This document shows, piece after piece, positions 1-9,698 of a stretch of 64,000 nt of DNA. Positions within the stretch are counted from its first letter, which is position 1, and the number at the start of each line of letters is the position of its first letter. This DNA is from Riptortus pedestris. Its lineage: Eukaryota > Arthropoda > Insecta > Hemiptera > Alydidae. Position numbers and translations under genes: made by a program. The notes beneath the pieces are model-generated. The model saw nothing but the letters and a program-made list of their open reading frames with translations, made no database searches and had not been told where the DNA came from. The stretch spans positions 69,844,501 through 69,908,500 of the forward strand of contig CM032233.1 in the NCBI GenBank assembly GCA_019009955.1, read 5' to 3'.

Positions 1-20
1 AATATAAATTATGAACATAC

Positions 21-171
21 CTGAGACAACAAAGGATCCATGCGAGCTTTCAGCTTTAATATCTTTCCTAAACCCTTTTCTATTACTTGAGGGAAAGACA
101 ACAACCTTAAAGTGTGGCCCGTTGGCGCAGTATCAAATACAACAACGGAAAAATTCATACCCTTTACAAGC
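21..171 (-). CDS. ASNA1: ASNA1 coding exon 4 (switch II)
   Basis: The acceptor AG is at 173-172 and the donor GTATGT begins at 20. It encodes [20 protein letters not shown] then [20 protein letters not shown] and [10 protein letters not shown]. The DTAPTGHT motif is switch II. The exon ends phase 0, and the next exon lies outside the window. Confidence 0.95.
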
Positions 172-3100
172 CTAAAACAAATAGTATATTTTAAAAATAT
201 GTTTCTTGATACTGGTTGAAATAAAGTAAATAAATATATCCTAACATAGATGAAGAGAAATAATTAATTATAGTAGAATACAAAAATTGAAGTTATAACC
301 AAGCTGTAAATTAAGTTGTCAATGTAAAAAAGATGTTCATGAAAGAACCATTGAATCAAATTTCAGACAGTAAAAATAAGTTTCTTTACATCTAATTTTT
401 TTTTACACTATTTTAAGACAAATCATGAGGAAAAGTTTAAATGGAGCACTTATTTTTCTGGTGTTCGATATTTTGTTTGCTTTCGTAATTCTTGGACTGT
501 ACCTCGTTTATGTGGCCACTCCTGTATACTGATATACTATATACTTTTAACATGTCTGATTCTAGAAAGGTAGAACAGCATTTATTTATTAATATGCAAT
601 AAAAAGAAATGACTTATCTTAATCAATCTCTTCTCTCGGATAATTAATTTTTCATCCTCATAATTTTTTCTTCTAAATTTATATTTATTATTACAGTGGA
701 GCGTCGATTATCCAAAGTCAATTATCGGAACGTTCGATTATCGGAACCAGTTTTTTTTTTTTTTTTTTAATGTGTAATTTTAATTAAACTGATCATTTAA
801 TTTACTTATTGGTATGTTATAATTATTGTTACTTTGAATAAACTTAAACGAAAATAAAATTGTTTTTCTTAGAACGTCTATAACGGAAGCCATAATTAAT
901 TATTTCTCAGAAACTGATTCGTAACATATTTGTATCTTGTTCAATGAAATTAGACATTGAATACGCATTGGTTTACTTAGAACTGTATACACTATCTAAT
1001 TTGTTCATTGCATTAGATTCTGTGAAACCCTTTCCGTTCATATAACTGGTTGTGGATAGCTTACTTTCAGTTTCAAACCGTTCTTTGTGAGGTGTACACT
1101 GTATTTGTATAGCTCAATTAGACAACTTATACATATGTATGTATGTATTTCATAACACTCGTTTCTTCACTATGCTCATACATACTATGTTTAAATAAAT
1201 AAACAAACTTGTTGTTTTACGAAGTTATTTTAGATCTCCCTTTTCCTTATTATTTATAAGAAAATAAATAAACACAAAATAAATAAAAATTTTGATTATC
1301 CGAACCACCTCTGACAACATTAGTTCTGATAATCGACGCTCTACTGTACTTTGAAATAAGGCCAACTCTCATCTTCAGAATAAAGGCTCATCATCATGTT
1401 TCAGCTAGCTTGTTCTCTAATTATGTATTAACACTTAACGGAGCATGTGATTTTCAGAAGTGTGTTGTAGGGTGAAATATTAAAGCTTACAGCAACAATC
1501 TCTTCGTGTACTTATCTGAGCACAGTTATATAAGTAATATCATATCACCAGTGGGACACACTACAATTTCAATTATAACTGAAAACTAAAAAATACTTAA
1601 GAAATAAATGCTTCTACTATTCATGTAATAATTATAATTTTAGTAATAATTTTGGAGTCTTAGTATAAATCATTTCTTATTGAGCATTATCCTACAATTA
1701 TTAACTTTTTTTTATGCTTTAAAAAATATATAAAATAAGAATTTAGACACTGCATTACAATTTCTATTAAAAAAATATCGAAGACATTAGATTGAATTAT
1801 TGTTTTTAACAAGAATAACAGAAAGTAAAAACTTACTTCATAACTTCCGCATAGCTCATAGCTTCGTCGATACCAGGGAAAGTGCTAAAAAGTTCTTGTA
1901 AAAAGTTTTTATGGGCATGCATGTATTCATCTTCTTCATCTGAAAGCTCTACAAATCCCAAGCTAGGATCAACTTCCTAGAATTAAACCAAAATAAAGTA
2001 GGATCATTTTATACCCTAATTGTAGATCTAATCTATGTTAGATTTAATGTATATCAAAAATTAATTAATTAAATTAATTCCTTGCAAAATATGGAATCGA
2101 ATGTAGTCCAGTTGAAAGATTGTTTTTTTGATTTGTAAACCTTGATGATACCACTCTCTTCTGAGTACAAGCTAATTTGTTAATTTATGTTACCAAAATG
2201 TTCTGAAAAAAAAAAAAAACTTTCTTCAATTCAACAATATATGAATGGAATGGCAGTGAGGAAAAAATGATGTATTCATATTTCTTTCCTATTGTCTTTA
2301 TAAATGAATTCAAGTAATTCTTCAACTTCTCCATGGAGAATGGGTAAAAGGAATGGGACCCTTACTTTATACAGCTAAAGAAAAGATAGTGTATAACTAT
2401 GACATTAGGACTTGGGTCCTTGAGACACATAACCAGTACAATAAGGCTAAGCCTATTTTTAGAGTTTTGGTGGTCTTTTCATGATTATGATTCATTCGGA
2501 TGCTAGTAAGTCTCTTGACCACCATTAAACAAAAGAAATTTTGTAGGAATGCCAGGAGTAAAACTCGACTAGGAATAACTGTGTAAAAATCGGCTAAGAA
2601 ATATATCACCAGGTATTTTGTCTCTTTAATGTGACATTTACAGTGCAAATAGGCAAATGAAAAATGTAGTCTTCCTGCATTAAATGTTTTTATTTGACAA
2701 CCAGTTAGTAGAACCTACAGAACAGTAGTTCTTCAGTAGTTCTGGAGTCCTCTCATATACAAAAGACTTGAAGATGCCACTGATGTGATGAAACCGCTCA
2801 TCAAATAAAAACATTTAATGCAGGAAGACTACATGTTTCTTTTCCCTACTTGCTGGATCCTGCAACACCGATCACTCAACATTATATTTACAGTGCAGTA
2901 ATCTGTTTAAAATGAATGTTATTTTTTTAGAGAATTGTTAAGATTTTTAGCAAAGTTAATTTATTATGAATACCAATATAGTGTCTCTTCATTATCAAGA
3001 AAAACTGGGAGAAAAATAACATTAAAAGGACGAAACCCTGAAGTTTGCCACAAAAAGAATGTTATGATCTACACCAAGAAAAGCAAGGAGCTGCTAGCCC

Positions 3101-6100
3101 AGACAGAGAATGATAACCGACCTTACCTTAAAAACTAAGTAGTCTGAAAATGGCAAACGAGAAAGGTTGATGCTGAAAGGCTCTTCATAACCTTAGCCCT
3201 GTGAATTAATTAGTTAATTTCAGAGCTATGTATTCACACTTGTTTAGATGAGGCAAGGAAATGACAATGGTATTGGTTGTACAACTAATGAAAAAGTCAC
3301 TTTCTAGTTAGATTAAACTCAGACAATTTTACTCAAGTACTCTCTACTTACACCTTGAACAATTCATAGAATATAACAAGTAATAATATAAGTAAAAGAA
3401 GGGGCTCAGGTTAGCAATGTGTATAAAAGCATTGGCCTTAATCTCATGTGATATATCTCGAGTGGCAAACTCGATTCCCACCTGGGCAATAGGAATTTTT
3501 TTAGTGACGAACTCATTAAATAAAATAATAAATGGGTAACCTGTAGATAACCAATACCAATTAGCTATAGTAGCAAAACGTGGGTGTTAATAAATAATTA
3601 ATATTAAAAAAATAATAAGTAAATGAAGTTACCATAGCATAAAGATTTTCAAAACCATTAACTTTGGTAGGTGATTTTGAAAACTTTTGGTCAAATGCAT
3701 CAGAAATGTTATGTGCTGGGTCAGTGGAAATAATCAGGACAGACTCTCTAACTCTGGAAAGCTGAATTGCCAGACTGCAACTGTAAAATAAAATAAGAAT
3801 ACTAATGAACAAAGAATAACGTACTTACCAGATTCCATGAATATTATTGTTAGTACAAAATGTTGTTAACCCTGGATAACAACCCTGTAACTTAGCCTAT
3901 AATAACTTGGTATGCATTTTGCAACATGTTCGTCACTTCGACGAACATAGTTGTAAAACCTTACTATATAACTCAAAAATGTAATTTACATGCGGAATTT
4001 TTCGAATTTCATAAGTAGGATATGACTAAGGACATAATGTCGCCATACTCTCACTTGATAGTGGATACTGATGTGATCGTGACGTCATTAAATACATACT
4101 TTATGATTCTTAAAATATATATATACAACTTATAATAAAGATTAACATAATTATATACAAAAATGTATTTATAACATAAATTGACACTGTGTGCATATTT
4201 TTTTCTGATGCTCCCCACAGATAGAGTTGCAATACATATTGTAGACAGATTTCGTCATTCGCCATTTTTTTGTATGAACACAGAGAGCAAATTTTTCTTA
4301 TACCTAAATGTTGTTGAATGCAGCTGGCTGTTCCTGTTCCATTTTCTAGCACTTCATAATTTTCCCACTTCAGCTCTTTTGGAATTTGTTGAGCCAATCG
4401 TACTTGAAGCCAAGTCGAAGTTAGTTCGTCGGCTAAGGACATACAATAATCAAAACGAGAGAGGAGCTTTTTGCTCGGATTGTATTTGAAATGGTTATGC
4501 GAAGATATAACGTAAGAATTGTGCAGAGCCATATTTACTAAATTGTAAAAAATGCACATCGACCATCTTCTAGTTTTCCTTCCGCAATCCATATTATGGG
4601 TTTGCTGGTCGAACGTGTCTACAGATCCAGTGGTAAACCAGTTATCACATGTCACATTCCGGTTAGAATCTTTCATGGGATCCACTAGCTTCAAGGTATA
4701 GTATTGAGCCAAAGGTAAATTTTGCGTTTGATTTCACTTACCCAAATATGGATGGGCATTGAACATGTACTTAGTACTGTCGCCACAAACCATTATAATT
4801 TTGATTCCATATTTTTTGGGCTTACTGGGTAAATACATCTTGAATGGACAACGTCCCCTAAAGCCCACTAATTGTTCGTCAATTGTAACGTACGAGCTAG
4901 GTCTGTAGTTTTCTTTTCAATTGTTGATGAACAAGGTCCAAACCGCTGAAATCGGAGCAAATTTATCAATTAATGTACAATATTGCAATCTGTTCGTCGA
5001 ATCGACGAAGTTATTTTATCTACAGTTACAACTTATTCGTCGATTCGACGAAGATGTTTTATTTACAGGTTCAACTTATTCGTCGATTCGACGATGCTAA
5101 TTTTACAAAGAGAAGGTTATCTTAACTTTGGAAGCCCGAGGCGATTTTCTACTACCGGATGTATGTAGGCTACTAAGTGTTGAAGGAATAACTGGCCGGA
5201 TATCCGCCTAGAGTGCGCTCTAATCGCAGGAAATAAGAAATCACTACAGTATTTGTCACATCGACGAAGGGGTTGTTATCTAGGGTTAATGGAATTTTCT
5301 TATAACTAGATACTTAAGTTAAAAAGTATAAAGAGAATATTATTTAATTAATTACATTGCTCATCAAGTCCTAAACCACTCTCATGAAGGTTGTTAATAA
5401 ATATTTCTTATTCATATTATTATTTCTCCCTCTCTTTCAATTTAAATAAATATCAAATGATGATTTTAACAGAGTCATTTATAATAAACAGATTATTTTA
5501 ATAAGCCTTCAAGGACCAAATAAACCATATTTATCAAAGCTCATTTTCTTAGTTCAAAATGTCTGACTTATCTATGTTAAAAATATGATATGAGTATGAA
5601 CACAGCACTTTACATTTTTATTTTGTATAAATTTTATTCATATTCATTTTAAGTATAAAATAAACATAAATACAGAACTTGAAGAAAAAGGATGGTTCTA
5701 TGTGGCGGCAAACTCCATATATTTTCCTACTTTTTCAAAACGTTTAAATACCAAATCGCAGTATCTAGAACGGTATGGGGTAATTGGTATTAGCGAATTC
5801 CTTTCTAAATATTGAAAGTGGTACAGGTATAGGTAATTTACTGAGAACATTTATTTGTTGCAGGGGTTATTTTGCTCATTAACCGGAGCTCAGTGTGACG
5901 TCTTCTCACTGGGCCTTGCTCAAACTGGGGAACTCATGCTAGAATCTCACTAGTCACACTCTAATTCAATTATTCCCCGGCTTTCTGCTCCAGTGGACTA
6001 TTGTACTCTACCACACCCATTGTATTGCTAATTTTCAAAGGGTCTCCAGCCATCTTGCCAATTTCGGTTTGTTTTCAATATTTTGCTGAGGAAGCCAAGA

Positions 6101-8106
6101 TATTCGCTCCTTTTGCACCCCCTTATATTCAATTCTGTCTCCTGCTAAAACCTATTGTAAGTTGTGCTGGGTAGTTTTTGAAAGCTCATGTATTTATGTA
6201 GCCCAATGGTCAGCTATTGGTTGGTTGCCATCAGTCTAGGGAGGTTTGTTTATCTTGTGGGATAGTTGTTCACATGCTATATAGGTTCACACAGATAAGG
6301 TCTTCTTTGTCTTGTCATGATGGATATCCCATTTGAACATTATGTTAGCAAGCCTATTTTATTTTTGTTTATTTATTATTATCTTTTTTTAAATTATTAC
6401 TAGCAATTGTTATGCTTGCTAACAGAATGTTCAAACTGTAAAATCGAATGTGACATGACAAAGATCTTATTTTATTTCGTTTTACATGAAACGTTTAAAT
6501 ATCGAGTTTTGTAACATATATATAATTTGGAATAGGGGGCTCAGGTTGGCCATGCGAGTTAAGGTGTTGGTCTTAATTTCGTGTGGTAGACCTAGAGTGG
6601 CGGGTTCGATTCCCGCCCTGGGTAGTAGACATTTATTTAGTGGCAGACTCATTAAATAAACTCCTTGAGCCCACCCTGGCTAGAAAAGGGTGGTAACCTG
6701 TAGACAACCTGTCCCGATTAGCCATAGTAGCATAAAATGGACATAAATAATAATAAAGAAATCAAACAAATTTGGAATAGACCACACGATCTGTAAGTTC
6801 GATGAGCATTTTTCAAAAACTGTACAATGAGTACTTCCTCCATAGCCAATTTTCTTTCAGGGGAATCTTTGAAAGTGAATATAAAAAAAGATAAACTTAG
6901 GGAGATTGAGAGATTTACATGCCATTCCTGGGTTCAATACAAAAATCAAACCTAGTTCATTCATAGATTTATTCAGATAAATATAGATATACAGACTTCA
7001 AAATGGTTATAGAAATTTGACCAAATTTCTTTGTCATTCTTAAAATCCAGTGCTTGTAGCTTCCAATGAGAAGAGTTTCAGCAAATTAAAAATCATTAGG
7101 ACTAGTGACAAAATTAACAAGATAACGGTGTTTGGTAAATATAATCATTGCTATTGGACCCAAGTTAGTTCATCGGCTTTCTTACAATGACACAGTAAAG
7201 AAATATGCAAAGTAAACTTTGAATCAGCAGTAATTCAGATCTAAATAAGGGGCATTTGTCTTTCTGATTTTTTTTTTAATATACTGTTCGTATAGTGTAT
7301 AACGCTCATAGATATAGTGAATTTTCAATTAAACTATATGGAAGATGATTTGCAAATACAATAAAAAAGTGGCTTTTTTGAAGGAATATACGATAAAAAA
7401 TCCATAAACAACAATTTATTCCTGTTCATATATTACAATTCAATGAAGTAGGAAAAGAAGGGGGGAAGGGGCTATCCTGCCATGAGTGAAATTGTGTTGC
7501 CATGAGTCGATTTTATCCCTGCAACAGGTAATACATTCCTACTATGAATTATTTGTTTAAATTAGAACTACTTTCTATGGATGGTTCATAGCAAGTCTTA
7601 TACATAGTTCAGAGAGTCAGGGCAAACTATCTATTGATTACTCTTCACAACTAACCAATGGCTGAAAACTAGTAATGAGCTTGTGAAAACAGAAGGTGGG
7701 ATTATCCTGAACAAATTGCCACAGTAAATGTTTAGAATTCAGAAAAATACTGCTTAGCTAGTTATATATCAATCTCAATGAAAACTAAGAGTATGTTCGA
7801 TGATTTCATGCATAAATATGATTTTACTCAATGCATATGAAGGGGGCAAAAGACCAGACTAATGAAAACGTGGACATTATAACAATTTCCTTAGTATTCC
7901 AAAATTCTTATGAGAGACCGAAATAAGCACTATAAAAGGAGAAAAAGTTTGTGAAATAGTGAGTAACATCAAATGTATAACCTGCAAGTCGTTTTACCGA
8001 CTCCACCTTTCCCACCAACGAAGACCCATTTCAAGGTGTGCTGGTCAATGATGTTCTTCAAACTGGGGTCAGTAGCAATGCACTCGTCCATTTCTTCGTC
8101 AACCAT
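21..8106 (-). CDS. ASNA1: GET3/ASNA1 ATPase, N-terminal 188 residues in four exons; gene runs off the left edge
   Basis: This is the cytosolic ATPase that carries tail-anchored membrane proteins to the ER in the GET/TRC40 pathway, a homodimer related to bacterial ArsA. The exons, in gene order, are complement 8106-7982, 3780-3633, 1976-1837 and 171-21. They join in frame with GT..AG introns to give 188 codons; family members are about 340-350 residues, so the C-terminal half lies left of base 1. Seen: deviant Walker [10 protein letters not shown] at residues 31-39, switch [11 protein letters not shown] with the catalytic Asp at about 62, and switch [14 protein letters not shown] at about 151-162. 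The start is the Met at 8106: it opens the usual acidic leader before the conserved [12 protein letters not shown] block. Introns of 1.7, 1.7 and 4.2 kb are filled with transposon remains. No frameshift or stop is seen in the exons, so the gene looks functional. The identification is very secure; the arsenical-pump-type name is historical. Confidence 0.96.
694..1346. mobile_element. pogo/Tigger-like MITE in ASNA1 intron 3
   Basis: The terminal inverted repeats start CAGTGGAGCGTCGATTATC on the left and CAGTAGAGCGTCGATTATC on the right (reverse complement). The element is flanked by TA at 692-693 and 1347-1348, the duplication made by Tc1/mariner/pogo transposases. At 653 bp with no ORF it is non-autonomous. 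The CAGT..TCGATTATC ends resemble Tigger/pogo termini, which is a family-level assignment only. Confidence 0.85.
1837..1976 (-). CDS. ASNA1: ASNA1 coding exon 3 (client-binding helices region)
   Basis: The acceptor AG is at 1978-1977 and the donor GTAAGT begins at 1836. It encodes [20 protein letters not shown] and on through [15 protein letters not shown], a stretch typical of the segment between switch I and switch II in GET3. It ends with two bases of a Lys codon completed in exon 4. Confidence 0.95.
2664..2834. mobile_element. Hairpin repeat with 34-bp inverted arms and degenerate hammerhead-like core (Penelope-like?)
   Basis: Arms 2664-2697 and 2801-2834 are perfect reverse complements, containing the block CATTTAATGCAGGAAGACTA. 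Just before the right arm, 2769-2794 reads TTGAAGATGCCACTGATGTG and then ATGAAAC. This resembles the CTGAAGA..CCAC-loop-GTGG..GAAAC hammerhead core carried by Penelope-like retroelements, but the first C is T here. A related diverged sequence occurs at 56050-56105. The element lies in ASNA1 intron 2. Assignment to Penelope is inference. Confidence 0.45.
3401..3600 (+). mobile_element. tRNA-derived SINE, old copy
   Basis: It begins GGGGCTCAGGTT and has a diverged A box and a B box like AACTCGATTCC, followed by the same body as the 6536 copy (acgaactcattaaat, then gtagataacc and agctatagtagc). It ends in an A/T-rich tail. It has lost part of the body and has no clear target-site duplication, so it is older than the 6536 and 63390 copies. 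It sits in ASNA1 intron 1 or 2 flanking sequence next to exon 2. Confidence 0.8.
3633..3780 (-). CDS. ASNA1: ASNA1 coding exon 2 (switch I)
   Basis: The acceptor AG is at 3782-3781 and the donor GT at 3632-3631. The exon encodes [20 protein letters not shown] followed by [16 protein letters not shown], the switch I region, and ends phase 0 after a Met codon. Confidence 0.96.
3866..5289 (-). mobile_element. Internally deleted piggyBac-like transposon
   Basis: It is bounded by TTAA at 3866-3869 and 5286-5289, the piggyBac target. The inverted termini read TTAACCCTGGATAACAACCC on the left and TTAACCCTAGATAACAACCC on the right, a family-typical CCCT start. Subterminal palindromes TTCGTCGAATCGACGAA or close variants sit at 4993-5009, 5036-5052 and 5079-5094, with half-copies near both ends (about 3929 and 5260). 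The whole element is 1424 bp, against about 2.4 kb for intact relatives, and lies inside ASNA1 intron 1. Confidence 0.95.
4110..4976 (-). pseudogene. piggyBac (PGBD4-like) transposase remnant
   Basis: Reading leftward from about 4976, the frame shows [10 protein letters not shown], then [20 protein letters not shown] (first catalytic Asp), then [13 protein letters not shown]. The segment VTCDNWFTT (second Asp) is joined directly to GSVDTFDQ (third Asp region). About 90-100 residues normally separating those blocks are missing, so an internal deletion removed part of the catalytic core. In-frame stops also lie in the FINN..KENY and HPYLG..VKS stretches. The C-terminal Cys-rich tail ([13 protein letters not shown]) survives in an open frame 4110-4712. 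The N-terminal third is absent. It cannot encode active transposase. Confidence 0.9.
6298..6466. repeat. Imperfect foldback repeat, about 170 bp
   Basis: The block near 6334 (GAACATTATGTTAGCAAGC) is inverted near 6433-6410 (reverse complement GAACATTCTGTTAGCAAGC). Weaker pairing extends outward through TTTGTCATGTCA-like sequence on both sides. A T/A-rich loop separates the arms. No ORF is present and the family is unknown. Confidence 0.5.
6472..6524 (+). mobile_element. CTTAAGG-hairpin family internal fragment, host site of the SINE
   Basis: The piece TTTTACATGAAACGTTTAAA then TATCGAGTTTTGTAAC matches the conserved internal block of the family (ttacataaaacg, then atatcgagtttggtaac) seen at about 29860, 35110 and 58140. 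It is a short relic, and the SINE at 6536 landed just beside it. Confidence 0.5.
6536..6768 (+). mobile_element. tRNA-derived SINE, best full-length copy with 12-bp target-site duplication
   Basis: The head starts GGGGCTCAGGTTGGCCATGC and carries an A-box-like TGGCCATGCGAG with the TTAAGG-type extra bases of class II (Leu/Ser-like) tRNAs. A perfect B box GGTTCGATTCC follows at about 6603. A roughly 140-bp body follows and ends in an ataaataataataa tail. It is flanked by the exact direct repeat AATTTGGAATAG at 6524-6535 and 6769-6780, proving LINE-type target-primed insertion. It serves as reference for the copies at 3401, 8324, 60698 and 63390. Confidence 0.93.
7982..8106 (-). CDS. ASNA1: ASNA1 coding exon 1 (start codon, Walker A)
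   Basis: The ATG is at 8106-8104. The exon encodes 41 codons plus two bases, ending in ACTTGCAG before the donor GT at 7981-7980. It carries the acidic N-terminus (MVDEEMDE) and the P-loop [10 protein letters not shown]. The split Ser codon (AG|T) is completed in exon 2. Confidence 0.95.
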
Positions 8107-8323
8107 TTCGGAGTAAAACTCACTTCAACACAAAACTAGATTTGAAAGAGAAACAACCGCCGACAAGCTGTCAGAAAGAGCGATCTCGCTGAGATAAGCC
8201 TTCAAGATCGATTTATCTACTGGTCAAACATAAGAGGTCAGAATAAGAATCAGAACCTTAATGATATTTGGGAACGCTTGCAAGCCTGTACTTCAAAAGT
8301 CGACAAGAAGTCGTTGGCATAAT

Positions 8324-8555
8324 GTATTGTTTGTTTATTATTATTTACGTCCACTTTATGCTGCTATGGCTAATAAGGACGGGTCATCTACAGGTTACCA
8401 CCCTTTTCTAGCCAGGGTGGGCCTAAGGAGTTTATTTAATGAGTCCGTCACTAAATAAATTTCTACTGCCCAGGGCGGGAATCGAACCCGCTACACTAGG
8501 TCTACCAGGCGAAATTAAGACCAACACCTTAACTCGCATGGCCAACCTGAGCCCC
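8324..8555 (-). mobile_element. tRNA-derived SINE upstream of ASNA1
   Basis: This is the reverse complement of the 6536 copy: the head ends at 8555 (gagcccc), the B box is at about 8478-8490 (ggaatcgaacc), and the tail is at the left (ttattattatttacgtcc). It is flanked by TTGGCATAAT at 8314-8323 and TTGACATAAT at 8556-8565, a 10-bp duplication with one mismatch. It lies about 220 bp upstream of the ASNA1 start codon, so it could lie in or near the promoter. Confidence 0.9.
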
Positions 8556-8589
8556 TTGACATAATATAACTTTGGTGAAAGTGCATTTC

Positions 8590-8869
8590 AGTTCACCCCC
8601 TTGATGGGGCACGATGATGACGGCGGCCATCTTGTTTTTCTAACACCGAGGGTAGGGTTTTGTTTTTCTTACTTTATCTTTTTTAACACTTTAAAATTTC
8701 CAAAATACGCCATCGGCGGTTAAAACCAGGGGGGATGGGGGGCAATTTTAACTTAAATTTTGTTAACTCACCTAATTTGTTGAATCCTTAGACTGCGGAG
8801 ACAAACAAGATGTCGGACAGAGACGTAACAAGATGGCGGCTGGGGGGGGGGATAAATGCAATTTAACCT
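8590..8869. repeat. GC-richer stretch related to the foldback unit
   Basis: The blocks aaatttccaaaatacgccat and cggcggttaaaacc match the 163-bp unit of the foldback element at 9699-10997. It is therefore a diverged relative or source fragment. There are short G runs and repeated aagatggcggc motifs. No ORF. Confidence 0.55.
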
Positions 8870-9145
8870 GTAACTTTTACGTAAATACATTCCAATGAAC
8901 GCGTGACATAGTAATGTAACTTTTATGTACATACACTCCAATGAACGCGTGACACAATAATGTAACTTTTATGTACATACATTCCAATGAACGCGTGACA
9001 TAATAATGTAACTTTTATGTACATACATTCCAATGAACGCGTGACACAATAATGTAACTTTTATGTACATACATTCCAACGAATGCATGACATAATAATG
9101 TAATGTAACATAATGCAACTTTTATGTACAATCCAATGCGGACTT
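8870..9145. repeat. 46-bp tandem repeat, about five units
   Basis: The unit starts GTAACTTTTATGTACATACA and ends CGCGTGACATAATAAT. It begins at 8870, 8916, 8962, 9008 and 9054, an exact 46-bp period, then degrades. The units are highly similar, suggesting recent expansion. Confidence 0.93.
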
Positions 9146-9372
9146 TATGTACATTGGAATGAAAATATATTATATGCATCTCAACGAATATGCAAACTTA
9201 TTATTTAGCTTTGTTTTAAACTTTTTACGTCTTGTTAATATAAAAGCTGCATTATGTGAACGTAACTTTTATATTTACAAGTCGTAAAAAGTTTAAAACA
9301 AAGCTAAATAATAAGTTTGCATATTCGTTGAGATGCATATAATATATTTTCATTCCAATGTACCTAAAGTCC
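9140..9372. repeat. Near-perfect inverted repeat with ~90-bp arms and 53-bp spacer
   Basis: Arms 9149-9229 and 9283-9363 (81 bp each) are reverse complements; pairing continues with one mismatch to GGACTTT at 9140 and AAAGTCC at 9366. The outer edge on the right is the first bases of a CTTAAGG-hairpin family copy, so the inversion may have captured that terminus. Confidence 0.9.
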
Positions 9373-9606
9373 ATCTCGCAGTTGCTGCGTAAACCAAGTA
9401 AATTAGTATCACATCCGATGAGCAGAAGTGGGTGTTTACTGAAGGCTGAAAACAATAAAGTAAGACTAACTCGCTTAATATTTCGGTTATGAAAAAATGT
9501 ATAGAATCATAGCATCGATATCTTAACGAGACTCATTCTATAACATTTGAAAATAGCTTCTGAGTAAAAAACACTAGCTAATTTCTCTTAAGGAAAATCT
9601 GCTAAT
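9365..9606 (+). mobile_element. CTTAAGG-hairpin family, short internally deleted copy
   Basis: The 5' end resembles AAAGTCC..CGCAG..CTGCGTAAACCAAG, followed by the agaagtgggtgtttactgaa block. The 3' end is ctaatttctcttaaggaaaa then tctgctaa. The internal AT tract and much of the core are missing. The two ends define about 242 bp. Confidence 0.75.
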
Positions 9607-9698
9607 AAATATTTTGAACAATTATTGAATGTTAATTCCATAAGAAAGCACATATTTATAACAAAATCGATGTCTACAGATTCTTTTGTAAAAAAAAA

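Noticed and set aside
6536..6625. Stand-alone tRNA gene
   Set aside because: A and B boxes are present, but the acceptor ends do not pair and the sequence continues into a dispersed SINE body with flanking direct repeats.
8870..9145. CRISPR array
   Set aside because: The 46-bp units are contiguous tandem repeats with no unique spacers, and this is animal DNA.
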